From positions 1 to 37,673 of the forward strand of contig JAMOMB010000029.1 of assembly GCA_027068795.1 (NCBI GenBank): DNA of 37,673 bases, written 5' to 3'. Below, one piece after another: positions 18,967 through 27,582 of this stretch. The position numbers were made by a program, and so were the translations under genes. The notes under the pieces are model-generated. The model did not search any database, was not told the DNA's origin, and saw nothing but the letters and a program-made list of their open reading frames with translations. Source of the DNA: Sedimenticola sp. (GTDB lineage Bacteria > Pseudomonadota > Gammaproteobacteria > Chromatiales > Chromatiaceae). Position 1 is the first letter of the stretch, and each line of letters begins with the position of its first letter.

Positions 18967-19718
18967 GTACGGTAAGCAGCATAGAGTGGACCGAGCAGAC
19001 ATGGAACCCGACAACGGGCTGTACGAAGGTGTCGCCGGGTTGTAAACACTGCTACGCAGAAACCATGGCGAAACGATTGCAGGCCATGGGTGCTAACGGC
19101 TACGAGAATGGCTTTGATATATCAATTCTGCCGGAGCGTCTGAGCGAGCCGCTAAAGCGACGCAAGCCGACCATCTATTTTGTCAACTCAATGAGCGACC
19201 TGTTTCACGAGGATATTCCTTTTGCGTTTCTGGATGAGGTTTTTGATGTCATACGGCAGACGCCATGGCATACCTACCAGATACTGACCAAGCGCGCAGG
19301 CCGAATGCGGCGATATTTTGCCAATGGCAAGCGGAAAGTGCCGGATAATGCCTGGCTAGGCGTATCGGTCGAAGATAAAAAATATGGACTGAAACGGATT
19401 GATGAATTGCGTTTGATTGATGCGAGGATTCGGTTTCTGTCATTGGAGCCGTTGCTGGAAGATCTTGGAACACTGGATTTGACCGATATTCACTGGGCGA
19501 TTGTCGGCGGTGAATCCGGGCCAAAAGCACGCCCCATGAAGCAGGCGTGGGTGCAGAGTATCAAGTCTCAATGTGAACAGCAGAATGTCGCCTTCTTTTT
19601 CAAACAATGGGGTGGCTGGGGCGCGGATGGAAAACGTCGAGCCAAGAAGGCCAATGGCCGCAAATTGGCTGGCAGAACATGGGATGAGATGCCGGACCTG
19701 TCTGTTTCTTCGGGGTAG
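18963..19718 (+). CDS. Phage Gp37/Gp68-family (DUF5131) three-Cys-motif protein, radical-SAM-like
   Basis: IEWTEQTWNPTTGCTKVSPGCKHCYAETMAKRL (C-x6-C-x2-C), IYFVNSMSDLFHEDIPF, YQILTKRAGRM, FLSLEPLL, WAIVGGESGPKARPM, FFFKQWG. Confidence 0.92.
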   Translation: MSTVSSIEWTEQTWNPTTGCTKVSPGCKHCYAETMAKRLQAMGANGYENGFDISILPERLSEPLKRRKPTIYFVNSMSDLFHEDIPFAFLDEVFDVIRQTPWHTYQILTKRAGRMRRYFANGKRKVPDNAWLGVSVEDKKYGLKRIDELRLIDARIRFLSLEPLLEDLGTLDLTDIHWAIVGGESGPKARPMKQAWVQSIKSQCEQQNVAFFFKQWGGWGADGKRRAKKANGRKLAGRTWDEMPDLSVSSG

Positions 19719-19763
19719 CGAAATGCAACTCTATTTCCTTGTGCGTATTTTGAAGGATAGATC

Positions 19764-21452
19764 GTGACCAAAAAACAAAAACTCGAACTCACCTGGATTG
19801 GCAAGGAAAAACGCCCCAAGCTGGAACCGCGTATCCTGCTGGAGGATCCGGAGAAGTCGTATCACGCAAAACACCGGGTGACGGAGAACGATATTTTTGA
19901 TAATCGCCTGATCTTTGGCGATAACCTGCTGGCGCTAAAGGCGTTGGAGCAGGAGTTTTCGGGTAAGGTTAAGTGTGTTTTCATCGATCCGCCCTACAAC
20001 ACCGGCAGCGCCTTTACCCATTATGACGATGGACTGGAACACTCCATCTGGCTTTCATTGATGCGCGACCGACTGGAAATTATTCGCAACTTATTGTCTG
20101 AGGATGGATCGCTGTGGATCACGATTGACGACAACGAGGCGCATTATTTGAAGGTGCTGTGTGATGAGGTGTTTGGTCGAAGTAACTTCGTGTCTAGTAT
20201 GGTCTGGGCAAAGAGGGTGTCTCCGGCAAACGATGCGAAGTATTTTAGCTCGGATCATGATTATGTTCTTGTTTATGCAAAGGAAAAGATTATATGGAGA
20301 CCAAATCGGCTACCCAGAACAGAAAGCCAAAATTCATATTATAAAAACCCTGATAACGATCCTAGAGGCCCATGGAACTCTATAACTTATACTGGAAATA
20401 AATCTAAGGAAGAAAGGCCTAATTTGTACTATCCAATAATTAACCCTCATACTGGAGAGGATGTGTATCCGCCAGACAATCTTACATGGCGTTATGGGAA
20501 GGAAACACATGCAGCAAATGAAAAGAACGATCTGCTTTATTGGGGGAGGAACGGTAAGTCAAAAACACCTCGACTGAAACGTTTTCTTAAGGATGCTGAA
20601 CCGGTTGTGCCGCGTACTATTTGGACTGCCGCTGAAGTGGGTAGTACGCAGGTATCGATGACCGAGCAAAAGGCACTGGGTGAAAAACCGTTTGCGACGC
20701 CTAAACCTGAAGCTTTATTGGAAAGAATTTTAATAATAGCATCCAATCCCGGTGACCTGGTTCTCGATTCTTTCGCTGGCTCCGGCACCACCGGCGCGGT
20801 AGCCCACAAAATGGGCCGCCGCTGGATCATGGTGGAACTGGGCGAGCACTGTCACACTCACATCATCCCGCGCATGAAAAAGGTGATCGACGCTGAGGAC
20901 CCCGGCGGCATCACCAAGGCGGTGAACTGGAAGGGCGGCGGCGGTTTTCGCTATTACCGCCTGGCGCCTTCGCTGCTAGAGAAAGACAAGTGGGGCAACT
21001 GGGTCATCAACCAGGAATACAACGCCGCCATGCTGGCCGAGGCGCTGTGCAAGCTGGAGGGATTTACCTATGCGCCATCGGAGACGGTTTGGTGGCAGCA
21101 TGGTCATTCCACCGAGACGGATTTCATCTATGTCACCACGCAGAATCTGGCGGTGAGCCAGTTGCAGGCGCTGGCCGAGGAGGTAGGCGAGGGGCGCAGC
21201 CTGCTGGTGCTGTGCAGCGCCTTCCGGGGCATCAGCGCGGCCAGGGCTGCCGAGCGCTGGCCCAATCTCACCATCAAAAAGATTCCCAAGGTGGTGCTGT
21301 CGCGCTGCGAATGGGGGCATGACGACTACAGCCTGAATGTGCAGAACATGCCTATGCAGGAGCCGGAACCCGAGCCTGAACCGCAAAAGAAAAAGCCCAA
21401 AAAGAAAACCGCACCGGGTCAGGGAACGCTGTTTGAGGAAGAAGAGCAGTGA
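19764..21452 (+). CDS. Beta-class N6-adenine DNA methyltransferase, type III Mod-like
   Basis: Motif IV VFIDPPYNTGSAFTHYDD, then a central variable region, then motif I LDSFAGSGTTGAVAHKMGRRWIMVELGEHC (beta order IV...TRD...I). Confidence 0.93.
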   Translation: MTKKQKLELTWIGKEKRPKLEPRILLEDPEKSYHAKHRVTENDIFDNRLIFGDNLLALKALEQEFSGKVKCVFIDPPYNTGSAFTHYDDGLEHSIWLSLMRDRLEIIRNLLSEDGSLWITIDDNEAHYLKVLCDEVFGRSNFVSSMVWAKRVSPANDAKYFSSDHDYVLVYAKEKIIWRPNRLPRTESQNSYYKNPDNDPRGPWNSITYTGNKSKEERPNLYYPIINPHTGEDVYPPDNLTWRYGKETHAANEKNDLLYWGRNGKSKTPRLKRFLKDAEPVVPRTIWTAAEVGSTQVSMTEQKALGEKPFATPKPEALLERILIIASNPGDLVLDSFAGSGTTGAVAHKMGRRWIMVELGEHCHTHIIPRMKKVIDAEDPGGITKAVNWKGGGGFRYYRLAPSLLEKDKWGNWVINQEYNAAMLAEALCKLEGFTYAPSETVWWQHGHSTETDFIYVTTQNLAVSQLQALAEEVGEGRSLLVLCSAFRGISAARAAERWPNLTIKKIPKVVLSRCEWGHDDYSLNVQNMPMQEPEPEPEPQKKKPKKKTAPGQGTLFEEEEQ

Positions 21453-21970
21453 ATGACCGGCGCGTCATCGTGATTGCCGGCCCCAATGGTGCGGGCAAGA
21501 CGACTTTCGCCCGGGAGTTTTTGCCCAATGAGGCGCGTTGCCCTGCCTTTATCAATGCAGACTTGATTGCGGCCGGCTTGTCGCCTTTCTCGCCCGAGCA
21601 GGCGGCCTTCAAGGCCGGGCGGTTGATGCTCGAGGCCATGGATGAGTATGTAGCGCGTGGCGAAAGCTTTGCCTTCGAGACCACATTGTCCGGACGCGCT
21701 TATGCCAGGAAACTGAAGTTATGGCAGTCCGAAGGTTATCAGGTGTCGCTCTATTTTCTGAAGCTGGATTCCCCCGAATTGGCTATCAGTCGCGTCGCCG
21801 AGCGGGTTCGCCAGGGTGGGCATGATGTGCCCGAAGTGGTTGTTCGGCGGCGCTTCAGCAAGGGATTGCTGCTGTTTGATACGCTGTATCGGCCTCTGGT
21901 TGATGACTGGATGCTGTTCGACAACAGCGGTGAGCAACCGGAATTGATTGAATGGGGAGAGAAATCATGA
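21449..21970 (+). CDS. Zeta-toxin-like P-loop kinase
   Basis: VIVIAGPNGAGKTTFAREFLPNEARCPAFINADLIAAGLSPFSPEQAAFKAGRLML; FETTLSG; overlaps the mod stop (GTGA). Confidence 0.85.
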   Translation: MNDRRVIVIAGPNGAGKTTFAREFLPNEARCPAFINADLIAAGLSPFSPEQAAFKAGRLMLEAMDEYVARGESFAFETTLSGRAYARKLKLWQSEGYQVSLYFLKLDSPELAISRVAERVRQGGHDVPEVVVRRRFSKGLLLFDTLYRPLVDDWMLFDNSGEQPELIEWGEKS

Positions 21971-22194
21971 AACCCGAAGAACTGGACAAGGCCAGAAACC
22001 CGCTGCTGCCCGCGGCCTGGATTGCCATCCGCCGCGCTGCAAAGCAGGCTCACCAGCAGGCATTGATGACCAATACCGCAATCGTGGTGATGAGCAGAGG
22101 CAAGATGGTGCGTATTGCGCCCAATGAAGTGCGGGAGCCTTCCGGCCATTATGTTTCGGCCACGCCGGGCGAAGGCGATACAGGAGAACAATGA
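21967..22194 (+). CDS. Small uncharacterised protein (75 aa) coupled to the zeta-like kinase
   Basis: ATGA overlap with both the upstream kinase and the downstream res gene; MKPEELDKARNPLLPAAWIAIRRAAKQAHQQALMTNTAIVVMSRGKMVRIAPNEV... Confidence 0.75.
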   Translation: MKPEELDKARNPLLPAAWIAIRRAAKQAHQQALMTNTAIVVMSRGKMVRIAPNEVREPSGHYVSATPGEGDTGEQ

Positions 22195-24896
22195 ATACGC
22201 GCGTATTGAATGCCATCAAGGGACGCCTGTCACTTCGCGCGCCCCAGGCGGAATCACTGGAAAAGCTGGCCACGGCCCTGGATGCCGCGCCGGACATGCG
22301 CAGTCATGAACGGGATCTGGAAGCGGTGCTGAATATCCTCAAATCGGAGTTCCCCACCCTGGAGGACTTCGAGCGTGAGTTTCCGTCACTGTGCTTTGCG
22401 CTGGCCACGGGCGTGGGCAAGACGCGCCTGATGGGGGCCTTCATCAGCTATCTGCATCTGGCCTATGGCTTCAAGCACTTCTTCGTGCTGGCGCCGAACC
22501 TGACCATTTATGACAAGTTGATTGATGATTTTTCGCCGGGGTCGCCGAAATATGTTTTCAAGGGCATCTCGGAGTTTGCGGTGAATTCACCGGAAATCAT
22601 TACCGGAGACAACTATGAACAGCGCGCAGGCAGCTTGAGCTTCTTGTCGCCGGTGGTCATCAACATTTTCAATATTTCCAAGATCAACTCCGAAGTGCGT
22701 GGCGGCAGGAGCCCCCGCATCAAACGCCTGTCCGAGTACCTGGGCGACAGCTATTTCAATTATCTGGCCGAGCTGCCCGATCTGGTGTTGCTGATGGACG
22801 AGTCGCATCGTTATCGCGCCAGCGCCGGGGTGCGCGCCATCAATGAGCTGAAGCCGCTGTTTGGCCTGGAATTGACGGCAACGCCGTTCATCGAAACCAG
22901 CCGGGGGCCTGTGCCGTTCAAGAATGTGGTGATGGACTACCCGTTGGCGCGCGCCATGGAGGACGGCTTCGTCAAGGAACCGGCCGTGGTCACTCAGCGC
23001 GATTTCGACGCCAAGCGCCACACCCCGGAGGAGATCGAAAAGATCAAGCTGGAGGACGGTATTCGCATTCACGAGGCCACCAAGGTAGAACTAATGACCT
23101 ATGCCCGGCAGAACGGCGTGAGAACGGTCAAGCCCTTTGTGTTGGTCATCGCTCGTGATACCACTCATGCGGCGCAGTTGCTGGCGCTGATTCAATCCGA
23201 TGCCTTCTTTGAGGGACGTTACCGCGACAAGGTCATCCAGGTGGACAGCTCCACCCGGGGCAAGAAAGAAGACGAAATGATCGAACGGCTGCTGGCGGTG
23301 GAAAGCCCGGAGGAGCCCACCGAGATCGTCATCCACGTCAACATGCTCAAGGAAGGCTGGGACGTGACCAATCTCTACACCATTGTACCGTTGCGCGCCG
23401 CCAACGCCCGCACCCTGATCGAGCAATCCATTGGCCGGGGGCTGCGGTTGCCTTACGGCAAGCGCACTGGTGTCAATGTCGTGGACCGGCTCAATATCGT
23501 GGCCCATGACCGCTTTCAGGAAATTATCGACGAAGCGAACCGGGGCGATTCACCCATTCGCCTCAAGCAGGTGATTCTGGAAGCGCCGGACAAGGAGGAA
23601 GGCAAGATCAGCGTTACCGTCGGATCTTCTGCCGAGGCGGTATTGGGACTGACCGAACCGGAAGCGACCACCAGCGGTGGTCAGCATTACGAGGTGAAGC
23701 CGGAGAATCTGGAGGCGCCGATGTTTTCCAAGCCGGGTGAGAAGGAAGCCGCCCGGGCGGTGATGGAAGTGATTCACGAGCTGGAGAGGCAGCGGGATCT
23801 GGCGCCGACCAGCCAGGCGCTGAATACGCCGGAAGTGCAGCAACGCATTATCGAAGAAGTGAAGGAGCGCCTGACCCCGGTGCAGGGGAAGTTGCTGGAA
23901 AACGAATCGGTGGATCTAGACAGTGTGGTGGCGAAGACCACGGAAATCGTCACGCAGAAGATGATCGACATCCCACGTATTTCAGTGACCCCCGTCGGTG
24001 AGGTGACTGTCGGCTTCGAGCCTTTCACACTGGATATGAACGGCCTGAATTTGCAACCCGTAGATCGCGAATTGATTATTCACGAGTTGCGTACCAATGA
24101 GCAAGATACCCTGGCCTCCGAGGTGGGCATCACCGAGAAGCGACTGGAAGATTACATTGTCTTCGCGCTGGTGGATTTCGACGATATCGACTACCACAGC
24201 CACGCCGATTTGCTGTATGACCTCGCCGGGCAGGCAGTTCAGCACCTCCTCGGCTATCTGTCCGAGGAGGAGGCGCGCGCGGTGCTGGACCACAACCGGC
24301 GTCTGATCGCCGACAATATCCACGCCCAGATGATGGAGCATTTCTGGGAAAAGGCCGCAGGCTATGAAGTGCAGGTCAGTCGGGGCTTCACGCAACTGAA
24401 ACCCTGCAACTACACCGCTTCAGAAAAATATCCTGTCAGGAATTACCGGGAAACCGTAGAGGACAAAAGCCGCATCAAACAGATGCTGTTCGGTGGATTT
24501 CGGAAATGCCTCTATCCATTGCAAAAATTCGATTCAGATACAGAACGGCGCTTTGCCGTGATTCTTGAACGGGATGCCGAAAAGTGGTTCCGGCCGGTGA
24601 AGGGACAATTTCAGATTTTCTATCAGCTTGGCGCGGAGCAGCCTGATTATGTGCCGGATTTCGTCGCTGAAACTGCTGATGTGATTTACATGGTGGAGAC
24701 CAAGGCCCGGTCGGACATGGGGGATGCCGAAGTGAAAGCCAAAGCGGAAGTGGCGGCTCAGTGGTGCAGACATGCCTCGGAATATATTGAAAAACATGGC
24801 CAAAAGTCATGGAAGTACCTGCTGATTTCCCATGACGAGGTCAATGAATCACGGCGGCTTGAGGATTTTGAGCGTTTTGAGATAACGCTAAATTAA
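22191..24896 (+). CDS. Type III restriction Res-like DEAD/DEAH helicase with C-terminal nuclease
   Basis: ALATGVGKTRLMGAFISYL, LLMDESHRYRA, LTATPF, LKEGWDVTNLYTIVPLRAANARTLIEQSIGRGLRLPYGKRTG; C-terminal PDFVAETADVIYMVETKARSD nuclease-like PD...ExK. Confidence 0.93.
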   Translation: MNTRVLNAIKGRLSLRAPQAESLEKLATALDAAPDMRSHERDLEAVLNILKSEFPTLEDFEREFPSLCFALATGVGKTRLMGAFISYLHLAYGFKHFFVLAPNLTIYDKLIDDFSPGSPKYVFKGISEFAVNSPEIITGDNYEQRAGSLSFLSPVVINIFNISKINSEVRGGRSPRIKRLSEYLGDSYFNYLAELPDLVLLMDESHRYRASAGVRAINELKPLFGLELTATPFIETSRGPVPFKNVVMDYPLARAMEDGFVKEPAVVTQRDFDAKRHTPEEIEKIKLEDGIRIHEATKVELMTYARQNGVRTVKPFVLVIARDTTHAAQLLALIQSDAFFEGRYRDKVIQVDSSTRGKKEDEMIERLLAVESPEEPTEIVIHVNMLKEGWDVTNLYTIVPLRAANARTLIEQSIGRGLRLPYGKRTGVNVVDRLNIVAHDRFQEIIDEANRGDSPIRLKQVILEAPDKEEGKISVTVGSSAEAVLGLTEPEATTSGGQHYEVKPENLEAPMFSKPGEKEAARAVMEVIHELERQRDLAPTSQALNTPEVQQRIIEEVKERLTPVQGKLLENESVDLDSVVAKTTEIVTQKMIDIPRISVTPVGEVTVGFEPFTLDMNGLNLQPVDRELIIHELRTNEQDTLASEVGITEKRLEDYIVFALVDFDDIDYHSHADLLYDLAGQAVQHLLGYLSEEEARAVLDHNRRLIADNIHAQMMEHFWEKAAGYEVQVSRGFTQLKPCNYTASEKYPVRNYRETVEDKSRIKQMLFGGFRKCLYPLQKFDSDTERRFAVILERDAEKWFRPVKGQFQIFYQLGAEQPDYVPDFVAETADVIYMVETKARSDMGDAEVKAKAEVAAQWCRHASEYIEKHGQKSWKYLLISHDEVNESRRLEDFERFEITLN

Positions 24897-25002
24897 TGCC
24901 AGAAGGCGGCTATTCTTAGAAAAAACGCAACGCATTGATTAAAACGAGGTTTTTGTCCCTTTTCTTTTTCCAACGACTTTCAAGCATATGCCAACATGGA
25001 TA

Positions 25003-25035
25003 GCAGGGGTGAGCGCCAGGGAAGGCGCGAATCCA
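25003..25035. repeat. 33-bp direct repeat, right copy
   Basis: gcaggggtgagcgccagggaaggcgcgaatcca, identical to 13635-13667. Confidence 0.95.
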
Positions 25036-25114
25036 CCCCGGGGCATGCCAAAATGCCTGCTTCAAATGGATTTTCCGTTCAGCCCATCCTGTCCATGGAT
25101 GCCTCTAAGCATTA

Positions 25115-25480
25115 CTATTTTTTAACGACTTCAACGGCTTGCACAAAGAGGATGCTGGGGAACTCTTTTTTCAGTGTATTGCTGTAGAAATTCTTCATGA
25201 CAACGCCCCGGCCATAGCGGATCAGTGCGCCTTCAGACACCTCCTGCCTTTGTGTGGCTAGCCAGATTTTCTCGCCTTCCTGCTGCACCTTGAGGTAGGT
25301 ATAGTTTTTTGTTGGAACCGCATTGATAACAGTGCCTTCGTTGACAAGCACCTTGCCGCCGTTATTCTGTGATGGTGATGCATCGAGGGCCTGCTGAATG
25401 GAGGGGTGCCCCTGAGGCAGGGGTTCCGCCATGCCCAGGGTGGAAAAGGCGAACAGCAGGCTGAAAATGAGTGTTCTCAT
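25115..25480 (-). CDS. Small secreted protein, NrfJ-like
   Basis: MRTLIFSLLFAFSTLGMAEPLPQGHPS signal peptide; GTVINAVPTKNYTYLKVQQEGEKIWLATQ resembles a small OB-like periplasmic domain. Start at internal ATG. Confidence 0.6.
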   Translation of the reverse strand: MRTLIFSLLFAFSTLGMAEPLPQGHPSIQQALDASPSQNNGGKVLVNEGTVINAVPTKNYTYLKVQQEGEKIWLATQRQEVSEGALIRYGRGVVMKNFYSNTLKKEFPSILFVQAVEVVKK

Positions 25481-25805
25481 GGTTGGCTCCATCATTTGTT
25501 CATGGTTCCTGCAAAAACGTGCGAATTAAGGAGGGAGAAGGTTCGCTTGCCTCCGCAGGAGCGTGATTGGGGAATGCTTGGATATTCAATCGGCTAACTA
25601 TATCACCATTCTTTGTGAAAAAAGCAACCTGCTTATGCGTGTGGATCTGCGGGAGAAGGGTGTTTATACTCTGAATGCTACAGGATAATAATCAACAGCA
25701 AATGGATTTTGTTCGAAATGCCTCATAAATTGGAACCCCGTCTGTTTTGCAAGGGAAGGTCTTTGTTTACCATAGTGTAGGTTGCCAGGTTAATAGTACC
25801 CAGAG

Positions 25806-27173
25806 GTGGGCCGTGTGATAAAAATCGTGATTGTTGGAGGTGGATCTGGCGGTACGGCGCTGTTGCCGATTTTGCATGAGTATCCCGAGATCGAAGTGGT
25901 GGGTGTCGCGGATATACGGGACGATGCGCCGGGTATACGGCTGGCGAAAAAGCTGGGCATCCCCACGGAGAATCGCTATTGCGCCTTGCTGGAGCAGGTG
26001 GATGTGGATATTGTCATCGATGTGTCCGGCAGCAGGAGTGTTTCGGAAGATCTTTGCGCCAGAATGGCGAAAAAATCTGTTGAGCTGATTGAGGGACTCA
26101 GCGCCAACCTGCTGTTCAAGCTTATCGATGAGCGCAGAACACGAGAGAAGGAAGCACTGGGCAGGCTTGAGGAGCAGGAGGCGCTTTACAAGATTGGGAT
26201 CATGCTTACTTCCTCGGAGAGCGAGGACAAGCTGCTGTCCACAATTCTGGATTGCGCCACCAACCTGACCCAGACGCCTGCCGGCAGTATTGCGCTCTAC
26301 GATGATTCCGAGGGCTGTATGGAGTTGGTAGCCACCCGAGGCTTTAGCAAGAATATTTCCCTGAGGAATAGCTGGGAGATACGAGGAGGGGGGCTGACGG
26401 AGCATATTCTCAATGAGAATACCGTGATTACCATAAAGGATCTTGAAAAGTTCGAAAAAGCGCCTGTTGGTGAGTTATTGAAGGAGGGCGTCCGCTCCTT
26501 GATTGCCACCCCCTTGGTGGCCGACAGAAGAATTATCGGCATTCTCTATGTGGATGATTTTGTGCCGCGTGATTATTCGGCCAAGGAGGAGTCCATCCTT
26601 TCTCTGCTGGCTACCCAGGCCGCGATTGCCATTGGCAAGATGCAGTTGTATGAAAAAATGAAAAGGCTTGCAACCACGGACGGACTCACGGGCCTCTGCA
26701 ATCACCGGAATTTCGTAAAGGCGCTGCGGAAGGAGCTAAAGCGCTCCAAGCGTTACGGGCATCAGTTGTCGGTCATTATTCTGGATGTGGATCACTTCAA
26801 GCACTACAACGATACCAATGGGCACCTCAAGGGCAATCTGGTTTTGAAAAAGGTCACGGCAACGATGAAAAATGCCATTCGAAGCATGGATACGCTTGCA
26901 AGATATGGCGGTGAAGAGTTTGCCATCATCCTGCCGGAAACCGATAGGGAGCAGGCGCTTAATATGGCGGAGAGAATGTGCCAGGCCGTGGAGCGGGAAA
27001 GATTTCCCGGTGAGGAGACACAGCCCCGCAATACGCTGACCATCAGTGCAGGTGTTGCGACTTTTCCTGCTGATGCCGAAAGAGAAGAGGAGCTTTTGGA
27101 AAAGGCCGACAGCGCCCTTTATATGGCGAAACATGCAGGGAGAAACCAGGCTGTTCTCTACCAGGGCGAGTAA
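25806..27173 (+). CDS. Rossmann (NAD-binding-like)-GAF-GGDEF diguanylate cyclase
   Basis: IKIVIVGGGSGGTALLPILHEYPEIEVVGVADIRDDAPGIRLAKKLGIP; GAF region PAGSIALYDDSEGCMELVATRGFS...GILYVDDFVPR; ARYGGEEFAIILPETD. GTG start; alternative GTG at 25815. Confidence 0.88.
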   Translation: MGRVIKIVIVGGGSGGTALLPILHEYPEIEVVGVADIRDDAPGIRLAKKLGIPTENRYCALLEQVDVDIVIDVSGSRSVSEDLCARMAKKSVELIEGLSANLLFKLIDERRTREKEALGRLEEQEALYKIGIMLTSSESEDKLLSTILDCATNLTQTPAGSIALYDDSEGCMELVATRGFSKNISLRNSWEIRGGGLTEHILNENTVITIKDLEKFEKAPVGELLKEGVRSLIATPLVADRRIIGILYVDDFVPRDYSAKEESILSLLATQAAIAIGKMQLYEKMKRLATTDGLTGLCNHRNFVKALRKELKRSKRYGHQLSVIILDVDHFKHYNDTNGHLKGNLVLKKVTATMKNAIRSMDTLARYGGEEFAIILPETDREQALNMAERMCQAVERERFPGEETQPRNTLTISAGVATFPADAEREEELLEKADSALYMAKHAGRNQAVLYQGE

Positions 27174-27223
27174 TCCTGCAATGTGTGATATTGCTCATGG
27201 CTCAACATGTTGGGTGATGTAAA

Positions 27224-27577
27224 TTGGATCAGCTGATTGGTATCGCCGCCGTCATAATTTCCAGCTTTGTGCTTGTCGAACGCTATGGCGTACCGGATAC
27301 GGGTACGGCCTTTGGCTATTTTCTGTTCGGGGTGTTGTTTGTGACCCTGGGCGTGTTTATCGGGAAAATGCTGGACGCCAGCGTACTCCAATTGCTGTTG
27401 CTGGCGGAATGGAACCTAAATATCTCTTTGATGGTTATCGGTTACTCGACCATTATTGCAGCATTGCTGGGGTGGGGCAGCAGGGCTTTCCGGATGGCAG
27501 AAGGAGACAGGAAAAAAAATGCCCAGGTGGAGTGCCTGGGCGAAGGTAAGGGGTCGAACAAAAAAGAGTTACATTAA
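27224..27577 (+). CDS. Small membrane protein, hypothetical
   Basis: 117-aa ORF with several hydrophobic segments, TTG start, directly downstream of the GGDEF gene. Confidence 0.5.
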   Translation: MDQLIGIAAVIISSFVLVERYGVPDTGTAFGYFLFGVLFVTLGVFIGKMLDASVLQLLLLAEWNLNISLMVIGYSTIIAALLGWGSRAFRMAEGDRKKNAQVECLGEGKGSNKKELH

Positions 27578-27582
27578 TTTTG

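Noticed and set aside
13551-25060. Integrase-bearing genomic island or prophage
   Set aside because: Despite the tRNA-adjacent location, flanking repeat and a Gp37/Gp68-family protein, no integrase, transposase, capsid or tail gene is present.
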